Below, piece by piece: positions 37,014 to 45,518 of a stretch of 64,000 nt of DNA. The stretch lies in assembly GCF_000671395.1 (NCBI RefSeq), contig NZ_AQQY01000010.1, positions 48,432 to 112,431 of the forward strand. Direction: 5' to 3'. The DNA is from Actibacterium atlanticum. GTDB lineage: Bacteria > Pseudomonadota > Alphaproteobacteria > Rhodobacterales > Rhodobacteraceae. The translations under genes were made by a program, and so were the position numbers. Under the pieces are notes generated by a model. The model worked only from the letters and a program-made list of their open reading frames with translations, was not told where the DNA came from and did no database searches. Positions within the stretch are counted from its first letter, which is position 1. Every line of letters begins with the position of its first letter.

Positions 37014-37829
37014 ATGAGCTTTTCCGTCGCTGGTAAAACCGCGATCGTCACCGGCGCTGCCAATGGTGTGGGGTTGGCCATCGCCCGCCACTTCGCCGAC
37101 AAAGGCGCCAACGTGATGTTCGCCGATATGGACGAGTCCAAGCTGATCGAAGAAGTGGGCGAGGCCGCCGATCAGGAAGAAAACATTCGATACTTTGCCG
37201 GGGATCTGCGGGAAAAACTGACGATTGCCAATCTGCTGTCGGCCACGCTGGATGCGTTCGACCGCGTTGATGTGCTGGTCAATGCAAGCCGCCAGTTGGT
37301 GGCGTCGGATCCGTTGAACCCTGATGACGATGCCGTTCGCGAATTGTTGGATCAGAATATGATGACCTCGCTGCGCCTGTCGCAATGCGTGGCGCGCCGG
37401 ATGATCAAGCAGGCCGAATCTGAAGGCACTGATGAAAACGGTGCGGTGGTCGGTGCAATCGTGAACCTTTCGTCGATTGCCGCCCGGCGGACTCACCCTG
37501 ATCTGCTGGGCTATTCCGTCAGCTGCGCAGCGCTTGACCAGATGACACGCTCGCTCGCTGTGGCGCTGGCCCCCCATAAGATCCGTGTGAATGCGGTGGC
37601 GTTTGGCTCTGTGCTGTCATCCAGCCTGAAAGAAACGCTTAAGGAACATTCGGGCTATCGCAGCGACATCAAGGATCACACCCCCCTGTCGCGTATCGCC
37701 GAACCCGATGAAGTCGCCGAGGCGGTGCAATTTCTGGCGTCAGATAGTTCCCGTTTCATGACCGGTCAGATCATGACCATTGACGGCGGGCGGACCCTGC
37801 TGGACCCGGTCACCGCGCCAGCGCACTGA
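37014..37829 (+). CDS. Short-chain dehydrogenase/reductase family protein lacking the catalytic lysine
   Basis: 271 residues with an SDR Rossmann fold: TGAANGVG cofactor loop, then DVLVNAS where most have NAG, and the active-site Ser in IVNLSSIAARR. The Tyr motif reads Y-S-V-S-C, so the usual Lys of YxxxK is replaced by Cys. The C-terminal TGQIMTIDGG is normal. Catalysis as an ordinary dehydrogenase is therefore doubtful. AGGAG lies nine bases before the ATG at 37014, which is preferred over 36969. It follows the methyltransferase gene. Confidence 0.88.
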   Translation: MSFSVAGKTAIVTGAANGVGLAIARHFADKGANVMFADMDESKLIEEVGEAADQEENIRYFAGDLREKLTIANLLSATLDAFDRVDVLVNASRQLVASDPLNPDDDAVRELLDQNMMTSLRLSQCVARRMIKQAESEGTDENGAVVGAIVNLSSIAARRTHPDLLGYSVSCAALDQMTRSLAVALAPHKIRVNAVAFGSVLSSSLKETLKEHSGYRSDIKDHTPLSRIAEPDEVAEAVQFLASDSSRFMTGQIMTIDGGRTLLDPVTAPAH

Positions 37830-38222
37830 TCACGCTTCGGGATAGGCGGACGCGCAGTTTTGTAAATCCTGCTTTGCCCGCACTTCCAGCGCATCGCGTT
37901 TCTTCAGCAACGATTTCAGCTTGGCGGTTTCGGTCGAGACATCAATCGCGACGGGCGTGTCCACCTCATAGGGTTCATTATGGCTGCACCAGCTAAGCGC
38001 GACATTGTTGTCAGATCCCAAAGTATCTCCGACACACCAGGTAATACTGCTGCGCGCGCGGACCTCGGTTTTCACGGCATACCCGCGTTCAATGTTCTGT
38101 CGTGTCTCGACGATCAGGGCGGACACGACCTTTAGGTCCTGCGTGGCGTCTTGCTCGCATTTTTCGCGTGGGGTGGCGCAGGCTGCAAGCGGGATCAATA
38201 GGGCCAGAACATAAAGGCGCAT
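37830..38222 (-). CDS. Hypothetical lipoprotein
   Basis: 130 residues with a lipoprotein signal MRLYVLALLIPLAAC: lipobox LAAC, Cys15. The mature chain has further Cys in REKCEQ, TWCVGD, SWCSHN and QNCAS, possibly disulfide-bonded, and a C-terminal Lys/Leu-rich helix (KLKSLLKKRDALEVR). GGAGAG precedes the ATG. No family recognised; it probably sits in the outer or inner membrane facing the periplasm. Confidence 0.7.
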   Translation of the reverse strand: MRLYVLALLIPLAACATPREKCEQDATQDLKVVSALIVETRQNIERGYAVKTEVRARSSITWCVGDTLGSDNNVALSWCSHNEPYEVDTPVAIDVSTETAKLKSLLKKRDALEVRAKQDLQNCASAYPEA

Positions 38223-38351
38223 GGGGTACTCTCCACTGTGACGTGCTTAATATAGGGGCAGATGCGTGCGTGACCAAATCACTTCCCGCGGCCTCTGGCG
38301 AGCCTGCCGCAAAGCTGTTAGCAATTCGTCAAACCAAACAGGGAGACCCCG

Positions 38352-39242
38352 ATGAGCGACCCGTTCGATGATCGCAAGGCCCGCGCCTCGGCCTGGTTCC
38401 GGCAGTTGCGTGACGAAATCGTCGCCGCGTTTGAAGCGCTGGAAGACAGTCAGACAACCGGCCCCTTTGCGGGCGATGCTCCGGGCCGCTTTGAGGTAAC
38501 CGAAACCAAACGGGACGCCGCGGATGGTGGCGATGCGGGCGGTGGTTTGATGAGCGTGATGCGCGGTGGCCGGGTGTTTGAAAAGGTCGGGGTGAATGTC
38601 TCGACCGTCTATGGAGAGCTGGGCGAAGCGGCGCAGAAATCCATGGCCGCGCGCGGCGTGCCGGGCATGGCCGATGACCCGCGTTTCTGGGCCTCGGGCA
38701 TCAGTCTGGTGGCGCATATGCAAAACCCGCATTGCCCGGCGGTGCATATGAACACCCGCATGTTCTGGACCCCGAACGCATGGTGGTTTGGCGGCGGCTC
38801 TGACCTGAACCCCTGCATCGAATACGCCGAGGACACGGCGCATTTTCACGCCGTTCAGAAAACCCATTGCGACAAGCACGATGAAGCCTATTACCCGCGT
38901 CTGAAAGAATGGGCGGACGAATATTTCTTTGTTCCACACCGGGGCCGTGCACGCGGGGTTGGCGGCATCTTTCTGGATGACCACAACACCGGTGACTGGG
39001 ACGCAGACTTCGCCTTGATCCAAGACATCGGTCGCGCCTTCCTGCCTGCCTTTGTGCCGTTGACGCAAAAGCGGCGCGATACCGAATGGTCCGAGGCCGA
39101 CAAAGACACCCAGCTTGTCCATCGCGGGCTCTATGCCGAATACAATCTGGTCTATGACCGGGGCACCAAGTTTGGCCTGCAAACTGGCCACGATGCCAAC
39201 GCGGTGCTGATGAGCCTCCCACCGTTGGCGAAATGGGTCTAA
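38352..39242 (+). CDS. hemF: Oxygen-dependent coproporphyrinogen III oxidase
   Basis: 296 residues. Conserved HemF segments include RGGRVFEKVGVNVS-type early motif, the HMNTRMF...WWFGGGSDLNP block, FHAVQKTHCDKHD and the C-terminal YNLVYDRGTKFGLQTG. It converts coproporphyrinogen III to protoporphyrinogen IX using oxygen. GGGAG lies upstream of the ATG. It provides the aerobic route beside hemN at 21.2 kb. Confidence 0.96.
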   Translation: MSDPFDDRKARASAWFRQLRDEIVAAFEALEDSQTTGPFAGDAPGRFEVTETKRDAADGGDAGGGLMSVMRGGRVFEKVGVNVSTVYGELGEAAQKSMAARGVPGMADDPRFWASGISLVAHMQNPHCPAVHMNTRMFWTPNAWWFGGGSDLNPCIEYAEDTAHFHAVQKTHCDKHDEAYYPRLKEWADEYFFVPHRGRARGVGGIFLDDHNTGDWDADFALIQDIGRAFLPAFVPLTQKRRDTEWSEADKDTQLVHRGLYAEYNLVYDRGTKFGLQTGHDANAVLMSLPPLAKWV

Positions 39243-39256
39243 GCTGAGCGTCGCTG

Positions 39257-39799
39257 ATGCTGATCCTGTTCAACAAGCCCTTCAATGTCCTGTCGCAGTT
39301 CACCGACAAGGGTAATGAGGGCTCTGATCGTCAGACCCTGTCGGACTATATCGACGTGCCGCGCGTTTATGCCGCCGGGCGGTTGGATCGTGACAGCGAA
39401 GGCCTGTTGCTGCTGACCGATGACGGCAAGCTGCAAAACCGGATCGCCAGTCCGAAAAACAAGATGCCCAAAACCTATTGGGTGCAGGTCGAAGGCATCC
39501 CGGATGATGCGGCTCTGAACGCTTTGGGTGCGGGCGTGACGTTGAAAGACGGCAAAACCCGCCCCGCCAAAGCCCGCCGCATGGAGGAACCCGCCGGGCT
39601 TTGGCCGCGTACACCGCCGGTGCGGTTCCGCAAATCCGTGCCCGACAGTTGGCTCGAGCTGACCATCACCGAAGGGCGCAACCGGCAGGTGCGCAGGATG
39701 ACCGCAGCGGTCGGTCACCCCACTCTGCGTCTGATCCGCTATAGCGTGGGAAAATGGTCCATCGACGGGCTGGAAACCGGAACATACCGCAGCGAATAA
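39257..39799 (+). CDS. Pseudouridine synthase, RluE/RsuA family
   Basis: 180 residues starting [17 protein letters not shown] without an S4 domain, as in RluE. The catalytic Asp is in [18 protein letters not shown]; the C-terminal [20 protein letters not shown] is the family signature. RluE makes pseudouridine 2457 in 23S rRNA; RluE is the likeliest assignment by length and lack of S4. It lies 14 bp after hemF. Confidence 0.9.
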   Translation: MLILFNKPFNVLSQFTDKGNEGSDRQTLSDYIDVPRVYAAGRLDRDSEGLLLLTDDGKLQNRIASPKNKMPKTYWVQVEGIPDDAALNALGAGVTLKDGKTRPAKARRMEEPAGLWPRTPPVRFRKSVPDSWLELTITEGRNRQVRRMTAAVGHPTLRLIRYSVGKWSIDGLETGTYRSE

Positions 39800-39876
39800 G
39801 CCCCACTTTAGGCGCCATGCGAAAGAATCCTATGCTAGGTTGTTGATCTTATTTCCCTATTCAGGACCTGCATTCC

Positions 39877-40956
39877 ATGGCCAACTCTGAAATTCGCCGC
39901 ACATCCGGGCGGGGTCGCTTGTTTGACTCGGTGCTCGACACCATTGGCGACACCCCGACCATTCGTATCAACAACCTTGCGCCCGAGGGTGTGAATATCT
40001 TCGTCAAGTTCGAAGCCTTCAACCCCGGTGCTTCGGTCAAGGACCGGCTTGCCGTAAACATCATCGAGGCTGCGGAACGTTCAGGCGCGCTCAAACCCGG
40101 CCAAACCGTGGTCGAGGCCACCTCGGGAAACACCGGCATCGGCCTTGCCATGGTCTGCGCCCAAAAGGGCTATCCGCTTGTCATCACCATGGCCGATAGC
40201 TTCTCGATTGAACGCCGCCGCCTGATGCGGATGCTGGGTGCCAAGGTCGTACTGACCCCGCGCGCCGAAAAAGGCTTTGGCATGTATCGCAAGGCCGTAG
40301 AGCTGGCCGAGGCCAACGGCTGGTTCCTTGCGCATCAGTTCGAAACCGAAGCCAACGCTGACATCCACGAATCCACCACCGCCCGCGAAATCATGGCCGA
40401 TTTCGAAGGCGAGCGTCTGGATTACGTCGTCAGCGGCTACGGTACCGGCGGTACTGTCACCGGCCTTGGCCGGGTGCTGCGCAAAGAGCGCCCCGAGACC
40501 AAAATCATCCTCTCAGAACCCGCCAACGCACAGCTGGTTGGCTCGGGTCATGCCCAAGAACGCACCGAAACCGGCGATGCCGCTGCCAGCCACCCCGCGT
40601 TTGAACCCCACCCCATTCAGGGCTGGACCCCGGATTTCATCCCGCTGGTCCTGCAAGAGGCGATTGATCAAGGGTACTATGACCAACTGATCCCGGTGCC
40701 TGGCCCCGAAGGCATCGAATGGGCCCGCAAACTGGCCGCGCAAGAGGGCATTCTGACCGGTATCTCGGGCGGGTCGACCTTTGCCATCGGCATGCAACTG
40801 GCCGACAAGGCTGAACCCGGTTCAAACATCCTTGTGATGCTGCCCGACACCGGCGAGCGCTATCTTTCCACCCCGCTGTTCGAAGGCATCCCCGAAGACA
40901 TGTCGGAGGAGGAGATTGAGATCAGCAAATCCACACCGGGCTATCAGATGGGATGA
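39877..40956 (+). CDS. cysK: Cysteine synthase A
   Basis: 359 residues, fold-type II PLP enzyme. Lys of NPGASVKDR forms the PLP Schiff base; SGNTGIG binds substrate, and GYGTGGTVTG holds the phosphate. It makes cysteine from O-acetylserine and sulfide. It is longer than the typical 310-residue CysK, with an insert around SGHAQERTETGDAAASH and an extended C-terminus ending STPGYQMG. It lies 77 bp after the pseudouridine synthase. Confidence 0.92.
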   Translation: MANSEIRRTSGRGRLFDSVLDTIGDTPTIRINNLAPEGVNIFVKFEAFNPGASVKDRLAVNIIEAAERSGALKPGQTVVEATSGNTGIGLAMVCAQKGYPLVITMADSFSIERRRLMRMLGAKVVLTPRAEKGFGMYRKAVELAEANGWFLAHQFETEANADIHESTTAREIMADFEGERLDYVVSGYGTGGTVTGLGRVLRKERPETKIILSEPANAQLVGSGHAQERTETGDAAASHPAFEPHPIQGWTPDFIPLVLQEAIDQGYYDQLIPVPGPEGIEWARKLAAQEGILTGISGGSTFAIGMQLADKAEPGSNILVMLPDTGERYLSTPLFEGIPEDMSEEEIEISKSTPGYQMG

Positions 40957-40964
40957 GCCAACAG

Positions 40965-40986
40965 GCGGCCCGGGAAACCGGGCCGC
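40965..40986. terminator. Hairpin with GAAA tetraloop after cysK
   Basis: GCGGCCCGG (40965-40973) and CCGGGCCGC (40978-40986) form a perfect 9-bp stem closed by a GNRA-type GAAA loop. It lies between convergent cysK and a small gene, without a good T-tract. Confidence 0.65.
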
Positions 40987-40992
40987 TGTTCA

Positions 40993-41178
40993 CTAGGAGT
41001 CGGGCTTCTTATTGCGCTCGGCCTTTTCTTCTTTGGTCAGCTTGTTGTTCCACTGGTTCTTGCTGATGCCCAGTTCCATCGGCATCTCTTTGGTCTTGCC
41101 AACGGTAACTTTGCCGCCTTTGTTCAGGAACTCCTGTATCAGGGCGTCGTCGGTAGTCGGCTTGGGAACGTGTTTCAT
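40993..41178 (-). CDS. Small conserved-looking hypothetical protein
   Basis: 61 residues from MKHVPKPTTDDALIQEFL. It is Lys-rich and hydrophilic, with a basic C-terminal half (KEEKAERNKKPDS) and no Cys, signal or membrane segment. The composition suggests a nucleic-acid-binding or ribosome-associated small protein, but no family is recognised. The frame extends upstream to 41211. Confidence 0.55.
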   Translation of the reverse strand: MKHVPKPTTDDALIQEFLNKGGKVTVGKTKEMPMELGISKNQWNNKLTKEEKAERNKKPDS

Positions 41179-41252
41179 GGCGCATTGCTTTCTTTGCTGT
41201 CCGGATGACACTTAGGCGACAAATCAAACAATGATGCGACAGGCGCTGTGTG

Positions 41253-41579
41253 TCAGCCTTTTTTCGGTGCGGCGTTTGTGTCGGGTTCGGCGGGCGTGCA
41301 CTGTTTCGCCCAGCCAAAGTAGCGGTTCACCAGGACCTGTTCGCAGGCTTTGAACGTCAGCCAGCAACCTAGCGAAAGTGCACCCCACGCCATAAGCTCG
41401 GCCACCTGCAGTAACGCCCCATGCTGGATCGCCATCAGGCCGAACTCTTTGATGAACGTCAGGTTCGCCATGGCATGAGAAAACAAGTTCACAGTGACAA
41501 AGGCGAAGACCGCGACCGAGCCTCCGGCAAGGCAGAACACCCAGAAAACTGGCCAGCGGGTGATGTTGAAAACTGCCAT
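41253..41579 (-). CDS. Hypothetical membrane protein
   Basis: 108 residues from MAVFNITRWPVFWVFCLAGG, with AAGGAG just upstream of the ATG at 41579. About two or three hydrophobic helices (10-32, 55-80) end with a polar tail. The function is not recognised. A 10-bp hairpin lies in the 5' leader at 41606-41628. Confidence 0.6.
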   Translation of the reverse strand: MAVFNITRWPVFWVFCLAGGSVAVFAFVTVNLFSHAMANLTFIKEFGLMAIQHGALLQVAELMAWGALSLGCWLTFKACEQVLVNRYFGWAKQCTPAEPDTNAAPKKG

Positions 41580-41605
41580 GGGTGCTCCTTTCCCGGGCAG
41601 CCTAG

Positions 41606-41628
41606 CTTGCCCGGTCCTACCGGGCAAG
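41606..41628. repeat. Perfect inverted repeat upstream of the 41.3-kb membrane-protein gene
   Basis: CTTGCCCGGT (41606-41615) and ACCGGGCAAG (41619-41628) form a 10-bp stem with a 3-nt loop. A third segment, GCCCGGG near 41592, could compete for pairing just before the Shine-Dalgarno. It may be a terminator without T-tract or a leader hairpin. Confidence 0.5.
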
Positions 41629-41692
41629 GCGGGGTCACGTGTCTGTGTTCAACGTGAGCGCGCGATTTGCGGGCGCTAAAAACGCGCGGCAA

Positions 41693-42040
41693 TCAGGTAA
41701 ACGATGCCAGGATTAGTCCGCCTGAGCAAAGAACAAAACTTATCCCAAACGTCATGGTCACGACTTTGGCAGGTTTGACCCAACGACGTAGCAATAGTGC
41801 CGCAAGCACGCCCAAGCCAACCATCAAAGCACAAAGCCAAAGGCCAAATCCTAAGAAGGCTGCGGGGCTGGTGGCATCGAAGCCGTCAGAGGATTGAAGG
41901 AGCCAAATCACGGCGATCCCACCAATGAAAAGCGCAATTGTTGCCGCTATCCCCTTCCACCACGACGCGTCTACTTGCAGATAGGCGCTCAGAGCAATCA
42001 TCGAGGCGCAAGCGAAAGAGATGGTTAAAATAACGATCAT
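41693..42040 (-). CDS. Hypothetical membrane protein
   Basis: 115 residues from MIVILTISFACASMIAL, with about four hydrophobic helices covering most of the chain and a short RRWVKPAK loop between the last two. No family recognised. An in-frame TTG at 42052 is an alternative start; neither has a clear Shine-Dalgarno. It lies directly upstream on the same strand of the small membrane-protein gene and downstream of hemE. Confidence 0.5.
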   Translation of the reverse strand: MIVILTISFACASMIALSAYLQVDASWWKGIAATIALFIGGIAVIWLLQSSDGFDATSPAAFLGFGLWLCALMVGLGVLAALLLRRWVKPAKVVTMTFGISFVLCSGGLILASFT

Positions 42041-42061
42041 TAAACGGCTCAATAATTAGGT

Positions 42062-43093
42062 TTAACCGCGCACCGCGTCGATCATCATTTGCACGTGATC
42101 GGGGTTGGCGTCGGGGGTGATGCCGTGGCCAAGGTTAAAGATATGCGGCCCGCCTGAGAAGGCTTTGACGATGCGTTTGGTCTCGTCGATCAGCTCCTGA
42201 CCGCCGGTGACCATATGGCTGGAGGCCAGATTGCCCTGTACGCAGCCATCAACCTGCACATTCGCCGCAGCCCATTCAGCCGAGACTGAGTTATCCAGCG
42301 CGACGCAATCGGCGCCGGTTGCCTTGGCGAATCCGATATAGTTTTCACCGGCTTCGCGCGGGAAAGCGATGATCGGGGTGTCGGGGTGGCGTGCTTTCAG
42401 CGCGGCGATGATTTTCTTCGCGGGTTCCAGCGCGTAGCGGGCGAAAGCCTCGCCTTTCAGCGACCCGGCCCAGCTGTCGAACAGTTTCACGACCTCGGCC
42501 CCGGCCTCGATCTGGCACGATAGGTATTCGATCGTGCCAAGGGTCAGGCGATCAATCAGCGCGTCGAACACTTCGGGGTTTTCTTGCATCAAGGCGTGGG
42601 CAGGGCCTTGGTCCTTGGTGCCACGACCCGCGATCATATAGGTTGCGACGGTCCACGGCGCGCCGGCAAAGCCGATCAGTGTGGTCTCGGAGGGCAACTC
42701 ACGCGACAGGATACGCACGGTCTCATAGATTGGGTTCAGCACTTCATGAATATCTTCAACACCCTTCAAGGCATTGAAATCATTTATCGAAGTCACGGTC
42801 GACAGGCGCGGCCCCTCGCCGGTGACAAACCACAAATCCGCCCCCAAAGCCTGCGGCAGCAACAAGATGTCGGCAAACAGGATCGCCGCGTCAAAGCCGT
42901 AGCGGCGGATTGGCTGCAAGGTGACCTCGGCGGCCAGTTCCGGGTTATAGCACAGCGACAGAAAATCCCCGGCCTGGGCTCGGGTGGCGCGATATTCAGG
43001 CAGGTAACGGCCCGCCTGACGCATCATCCAGATCGGCGGCACATCCAGTGTTTCGCCCGCCAAAGCCCGCAAGATCGTCTTCTGTTCCGCCAT
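42062..43093 (-). CDS. hemE: Uroporphyrinogen decarboxylase
   Basis: 343 residues. The N-terminus [20 protein letters not shown] contains the invariant substrate-binding Arg/Asp region, and [13 protein letters not shown] and the closing [14 protein letters not shown] are signature segments. It decarboxylates uroporphyrinogen III to coproporphyrinogen III. The frame is open to 43246, but the ATG at 43093 fits the family start. It is divergent from hemC across 106 bp. Confidence 0.96.
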   Translation of the reverse strand: MAEQKTILRALAGETLDVPPIWMMRQAGRYLPEYRATRAQAGDFLSLCYNPELAAEVTLQPIRRYGFDAAILFADILLLPQALGADLWFVTGEGPRLSTVTSINDFNALKGVEDIHEVLNPIYETVRILSRELPSETTLIGFAGAPWTVATYMIAGRGTKDQGPAHALMQENPEVFDALIDRLTLGTIEYLSCQIEAGAEVVKLFDSWAGSLKGEAFARYALEPAKKIIAALKARHPDTPIIAFPREAGENYIGFAKATGADCVALDNSVSAEWAAANVQVDGCVQGNLASSHMVTGGQELIDETKRIVKAFSGGPHIFNLGHGITPDANPDHVQMMIDAVRG

Positions 43094-43199
43094 TCTGTCC
43101 GCCCTTCGTTTCAGTGCCCAAGCGTGGTCGCCCGCGCGCGGCGTCATGTCAAGGGCTGGGGCCATTGTCAGGACGAAGTGACACGCGTAAAGGAGGGGG

Positions 43200-44153
43200 A
43201 TGACCATTTCGATGCCAAATCCCGCTTCGCCCTTGAAAATCGGCACCCGTGGCTCGCCTCTGGCGCTGGCCCAGGCCTATGAGACCCGCCGCCGTCTGGG
43301 CGCGGCTTTTGATCTGCCGGAAGAGGCGTTCGAGATCGTGGTGATCAAAACCACTGGCGATGACATGACGCTGATCAATGCGGATCGCCCGCTCAAGGAA
43401 ATCGGCAACAAGGGCCTGTTCACCAAAGAGATCGAAGAGGCCATGCTGCGCGGCGATATCGACATTGCGGTGCACTCGATGAAGGACATGCCGGTCGAGC
43501 AGCCCGAGGGCCTGATCCTGGATTGCTACCTGCCGCGCGAAGACACCCGTGATGCGTTTGTGTCGCCGGGATATGCCGCGCTGGCCGATCTGCCCGAAGG
43601 GGCGGTTGTGGGCACCTCCAGCCTGCGGCGCAAAGCGCAATTGTTGAACTACCGCAAGGATTTGCAGGTGGTAGAGTTCCGCGGCAACGTACAAACCCGC
43701 CTGAAAAAGCTCGAAGATGGCGTGGCCACAGCGACCTTTTTGGCCATGGCCGGTCTGAACCGTCTGGGCAAGTCGGATGTAGCAAGCTGCGCCATTGAGC
43801 CCGAAGAGATGCTGCCCGCCGTCGCCCAAGGCGCAATCGGTATTGAACGCCGTTCGGACGACGCCCGCACCGCCGAGATGCTGGCGGCGATCCACAACAC
43901 GCCCACTGGCCAACGCTTGGCTGCAGAACGGGCGTTTCTGGCGGCACTGGATGGCTCGTGCGAGACCCCGATTGCAGCTTTGGCAGAACTTTCAGGCGAT
44001 AAACTGCGTCTGCGCGGCGAGATTTTGCGCCCGGATGGCAGCGAAAGCTTGGCGGATGAAACTACAGGCCCCATCGCGGACGGGGCCGAACTGGGCCGCG
44101 TGATGGCCGAAGGCCTGCGCGCGCAGGCGGGTGAAGGGTTCTTTAACCTTTAA
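43200..44153 (+). CDS. hemC: Hydroxymethylbilane synthase (porphobilinogen deaminase)
   Basis: 317 residues. [14 protein letters not shown] starts the fold; the dipyrromethane cofactor Cys is in [18 protein letters not shown] and SSLRRKAQL are substrate-binding blocks. It condenses four porphobilinogen molecules. AAAGGAGG lies directly before the ATG. The 3' end overlaps the convergent tesA-like stop by 4 bp. Confidence 0.96.
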   Translation: MTISMPNPASPLKIGTRGSPLALAQAYETRRRLGAAFDLPEEAFEIVVIKTTGDDMTLINADRPLKEIGNKGLFTKEIEEAMLRGDIDIAVHSMKDMPVEQPEGLILDCYLPREDTRDAFVSPGYAALADLPEGAVVGTSSLRRKAQLLNYRKDLQVVEFRGNVQTRLKKLEDGVATATFLAMAGLNRLGKSDVASCAIEPEEMLPAVAQGAIGIERRSDDARTAEMLAAIHNTPTGQRLAAERAFLAALDGSCETPIAALAELSGDKLRLRGEILRPDGSESLADETTGPIADGAELGRVMAEGLRAQAGEGFFNL

Positions 44154-44827
44154 TCCAGACGTTCCAGCAAGGCCTCGACTTGTGGGCCGATCTCTTCGAC
44201 CACCAAAGCCACACCTTGGGCGTTTGGGTGAATACCGTCTTGTTGCATTAGCCCTGACAGGTCTTCCCGCCCCATGAGCGCCGATAAGAAGTTGGGGTGC
44301 AGTAGCGTGTCGTATTTGGTCGACAGGTCGGGATAGATGTTCTCAAAATCTGATTTGTAATCAGGGCCGTAGTTGCCCGGTGCGCTGATGCCGACCAGCA
44401 ATACAGGCACCTCTTTGGCCCGCGCTGATTGCAGGATGCCATCCAGATTGGTGCGGGCGGTTTCGGGCGCGATGCCGCGCAGCACGTCATTGCCCCCAAG
44501 CGCGACGATCATGCCGTCGATGTTGGGCCCCAATGTCCATTCCACCCGCGAAAGCCCCCCGGCAGTGGTATCGCCCGACACGCCCGCGTTCGCGATGATC
44601 ACGTCATGCCCGCGTGCGCGCAGCCATGCCTGAAGCTGGTCCACGAACCCTTCTTGCTGGATCAAGCCATAGCCTTGGGTCAGGCTGTCGCCCAAGGCGG
44701 CGATGGTTTTGGTTTGCGCAAAAGCCGGCTGGATCAGCGCAAAAATCGTCGCAATTGCGGCCAATCCCTTGCCCGCAACCCTGTGCCACCCATATCGCCC
44801 TATATGTCTTTTCAAATGTGAGACCAC
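44150..44827 (-). CDS. tesA: Arylesterase / thioesterase I, SGNH hydrolase (TesA-like)
   Basis: 225 residues. A basic N-terminus and hydrophobic signal (AAIATIFALIQPAFA) direct it to the periplasm. SGNH blocks are ALGDSLTQGYG (catalytic Ser), GGND and DGIHPN (catalytic Asp-His). The start is taken as GTG 44827 because GGAGAGG lies five bases upstream; the frame extends to 45013 over the ABC gene. The divergent neighbour is ybbA-like, the same arrangement as tesA-ybbA-ybbP in E. coli. Confidence 0.9.
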   Translation of the reverse strand: MVSHLKRHIGRYGWHRVAGKGLAAIATIFALIQPAFAQTKTIAALGDSLTQGYGLIQQEGFVDQLQAWLRARGHDVIIANAGVSGDTTAGGLSRVEWTLGPNIDGMIVALGGNDVLRGIAPETARTNLDGILQSARAKEVPVLLVGISAPGNYGPDYKSDFENIYPDLSTKYDTLLHPNFLSALMGREDLSGLMQQDGIHPNAQGVALVVEEIGPQVEALLERLD

Positions 44828-44828
44828 G

Positions 44829-45518
44829 ATGACCTCTCCTGTGCTTTCCTTAAATGAAGTGTCGCTGGCCCTGAAAGGCAATGCCGGGGTGGTGGAAATT
44901 TTGCACGGGATTGATCTGCAGGTCGCCGCCCAAGAGACTTTGGGCCTGATCGGGCCCTCGGGTTCGGGCAAGTCCTCGCTCTTGATGCTAATGGGCGGGT
45001 TGGAGCGCGCCACGTCGGGCAGTGTACAGGCCTTGGGGCATGACCTGAGCGCGATGAACGAAGATGCGTTAGCCCGATTTCGCCGCCATCACATGGGGGT
45101 GGTGTTTCAGTCTTTTCACCTGATCCCGACCATGACGGCCTTGGAAAACGTTGCAACACCGCTGGAACTGGCAGGTGACAGGGATGCTTTTGATCGGGCT
45201 GCCGAAGAACTGTGTGCTGTCGGACTGGAAGACCGTTTGGATCACTACCCCGCGCAGATGTCAGGGGGCGAGCAACAGCGCGTGGCCCTGGCTCGCGCCG
45301 CCGCGCCGCGCCCGGATATTTTGCTGGCAGACGAGCCAACGGGCAATCTTGACGGGGCCAATGGTGCCGCGATCATGGATCTGCTGTTTGGCCTCAGGGA
45401 CCGGCATGGGGCGACGCTGGTTTTGGTTACCCACGCGCCCGAGTTGGCCGCGCGCTGCGACCGCGTTGTTCGGTTGGCCGATGGGCGTATCTCCCCCATG
45501 AACGAGGCAGCGCAATGA
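44829..45518 (+). CDS. ABC transporter ATP-binding protein, YbbA-like
   Basis: 229 residues. Walker A GPSGSGKSS, signature MSGGEQQRV, Walker [14 protein letters not shown]-loop LVLVTHA. It belongs to the LolD/MacB/YbbA group whose partners are FtsX-type permeases and whose role is mechanotransmission rather than classical uptake. The ATG is one base from the divergent tesA-like GTG. It overlaps the permease by 4 bp. Confidence 0.92.
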   Translation: MTSPVLSLNEVSLALKGNAGVVEILHGIDLQVAAQETLGLIGPSGSGKSSLLMLMGGLERATSGSVQALGHDLSAMNEDALARFRRHHMGVVFQSFHLIPTMTALENVATPLELAGDRDAFDRAAEELCAVGLEDRLDHYPAQMSGGEQQRVALARAAAPRPDILLADEPTGNLDGANGAAIMDLLFGLRDRHGATLVLVTHAPELAARCDRVVRLADGRISPMNEAAQ

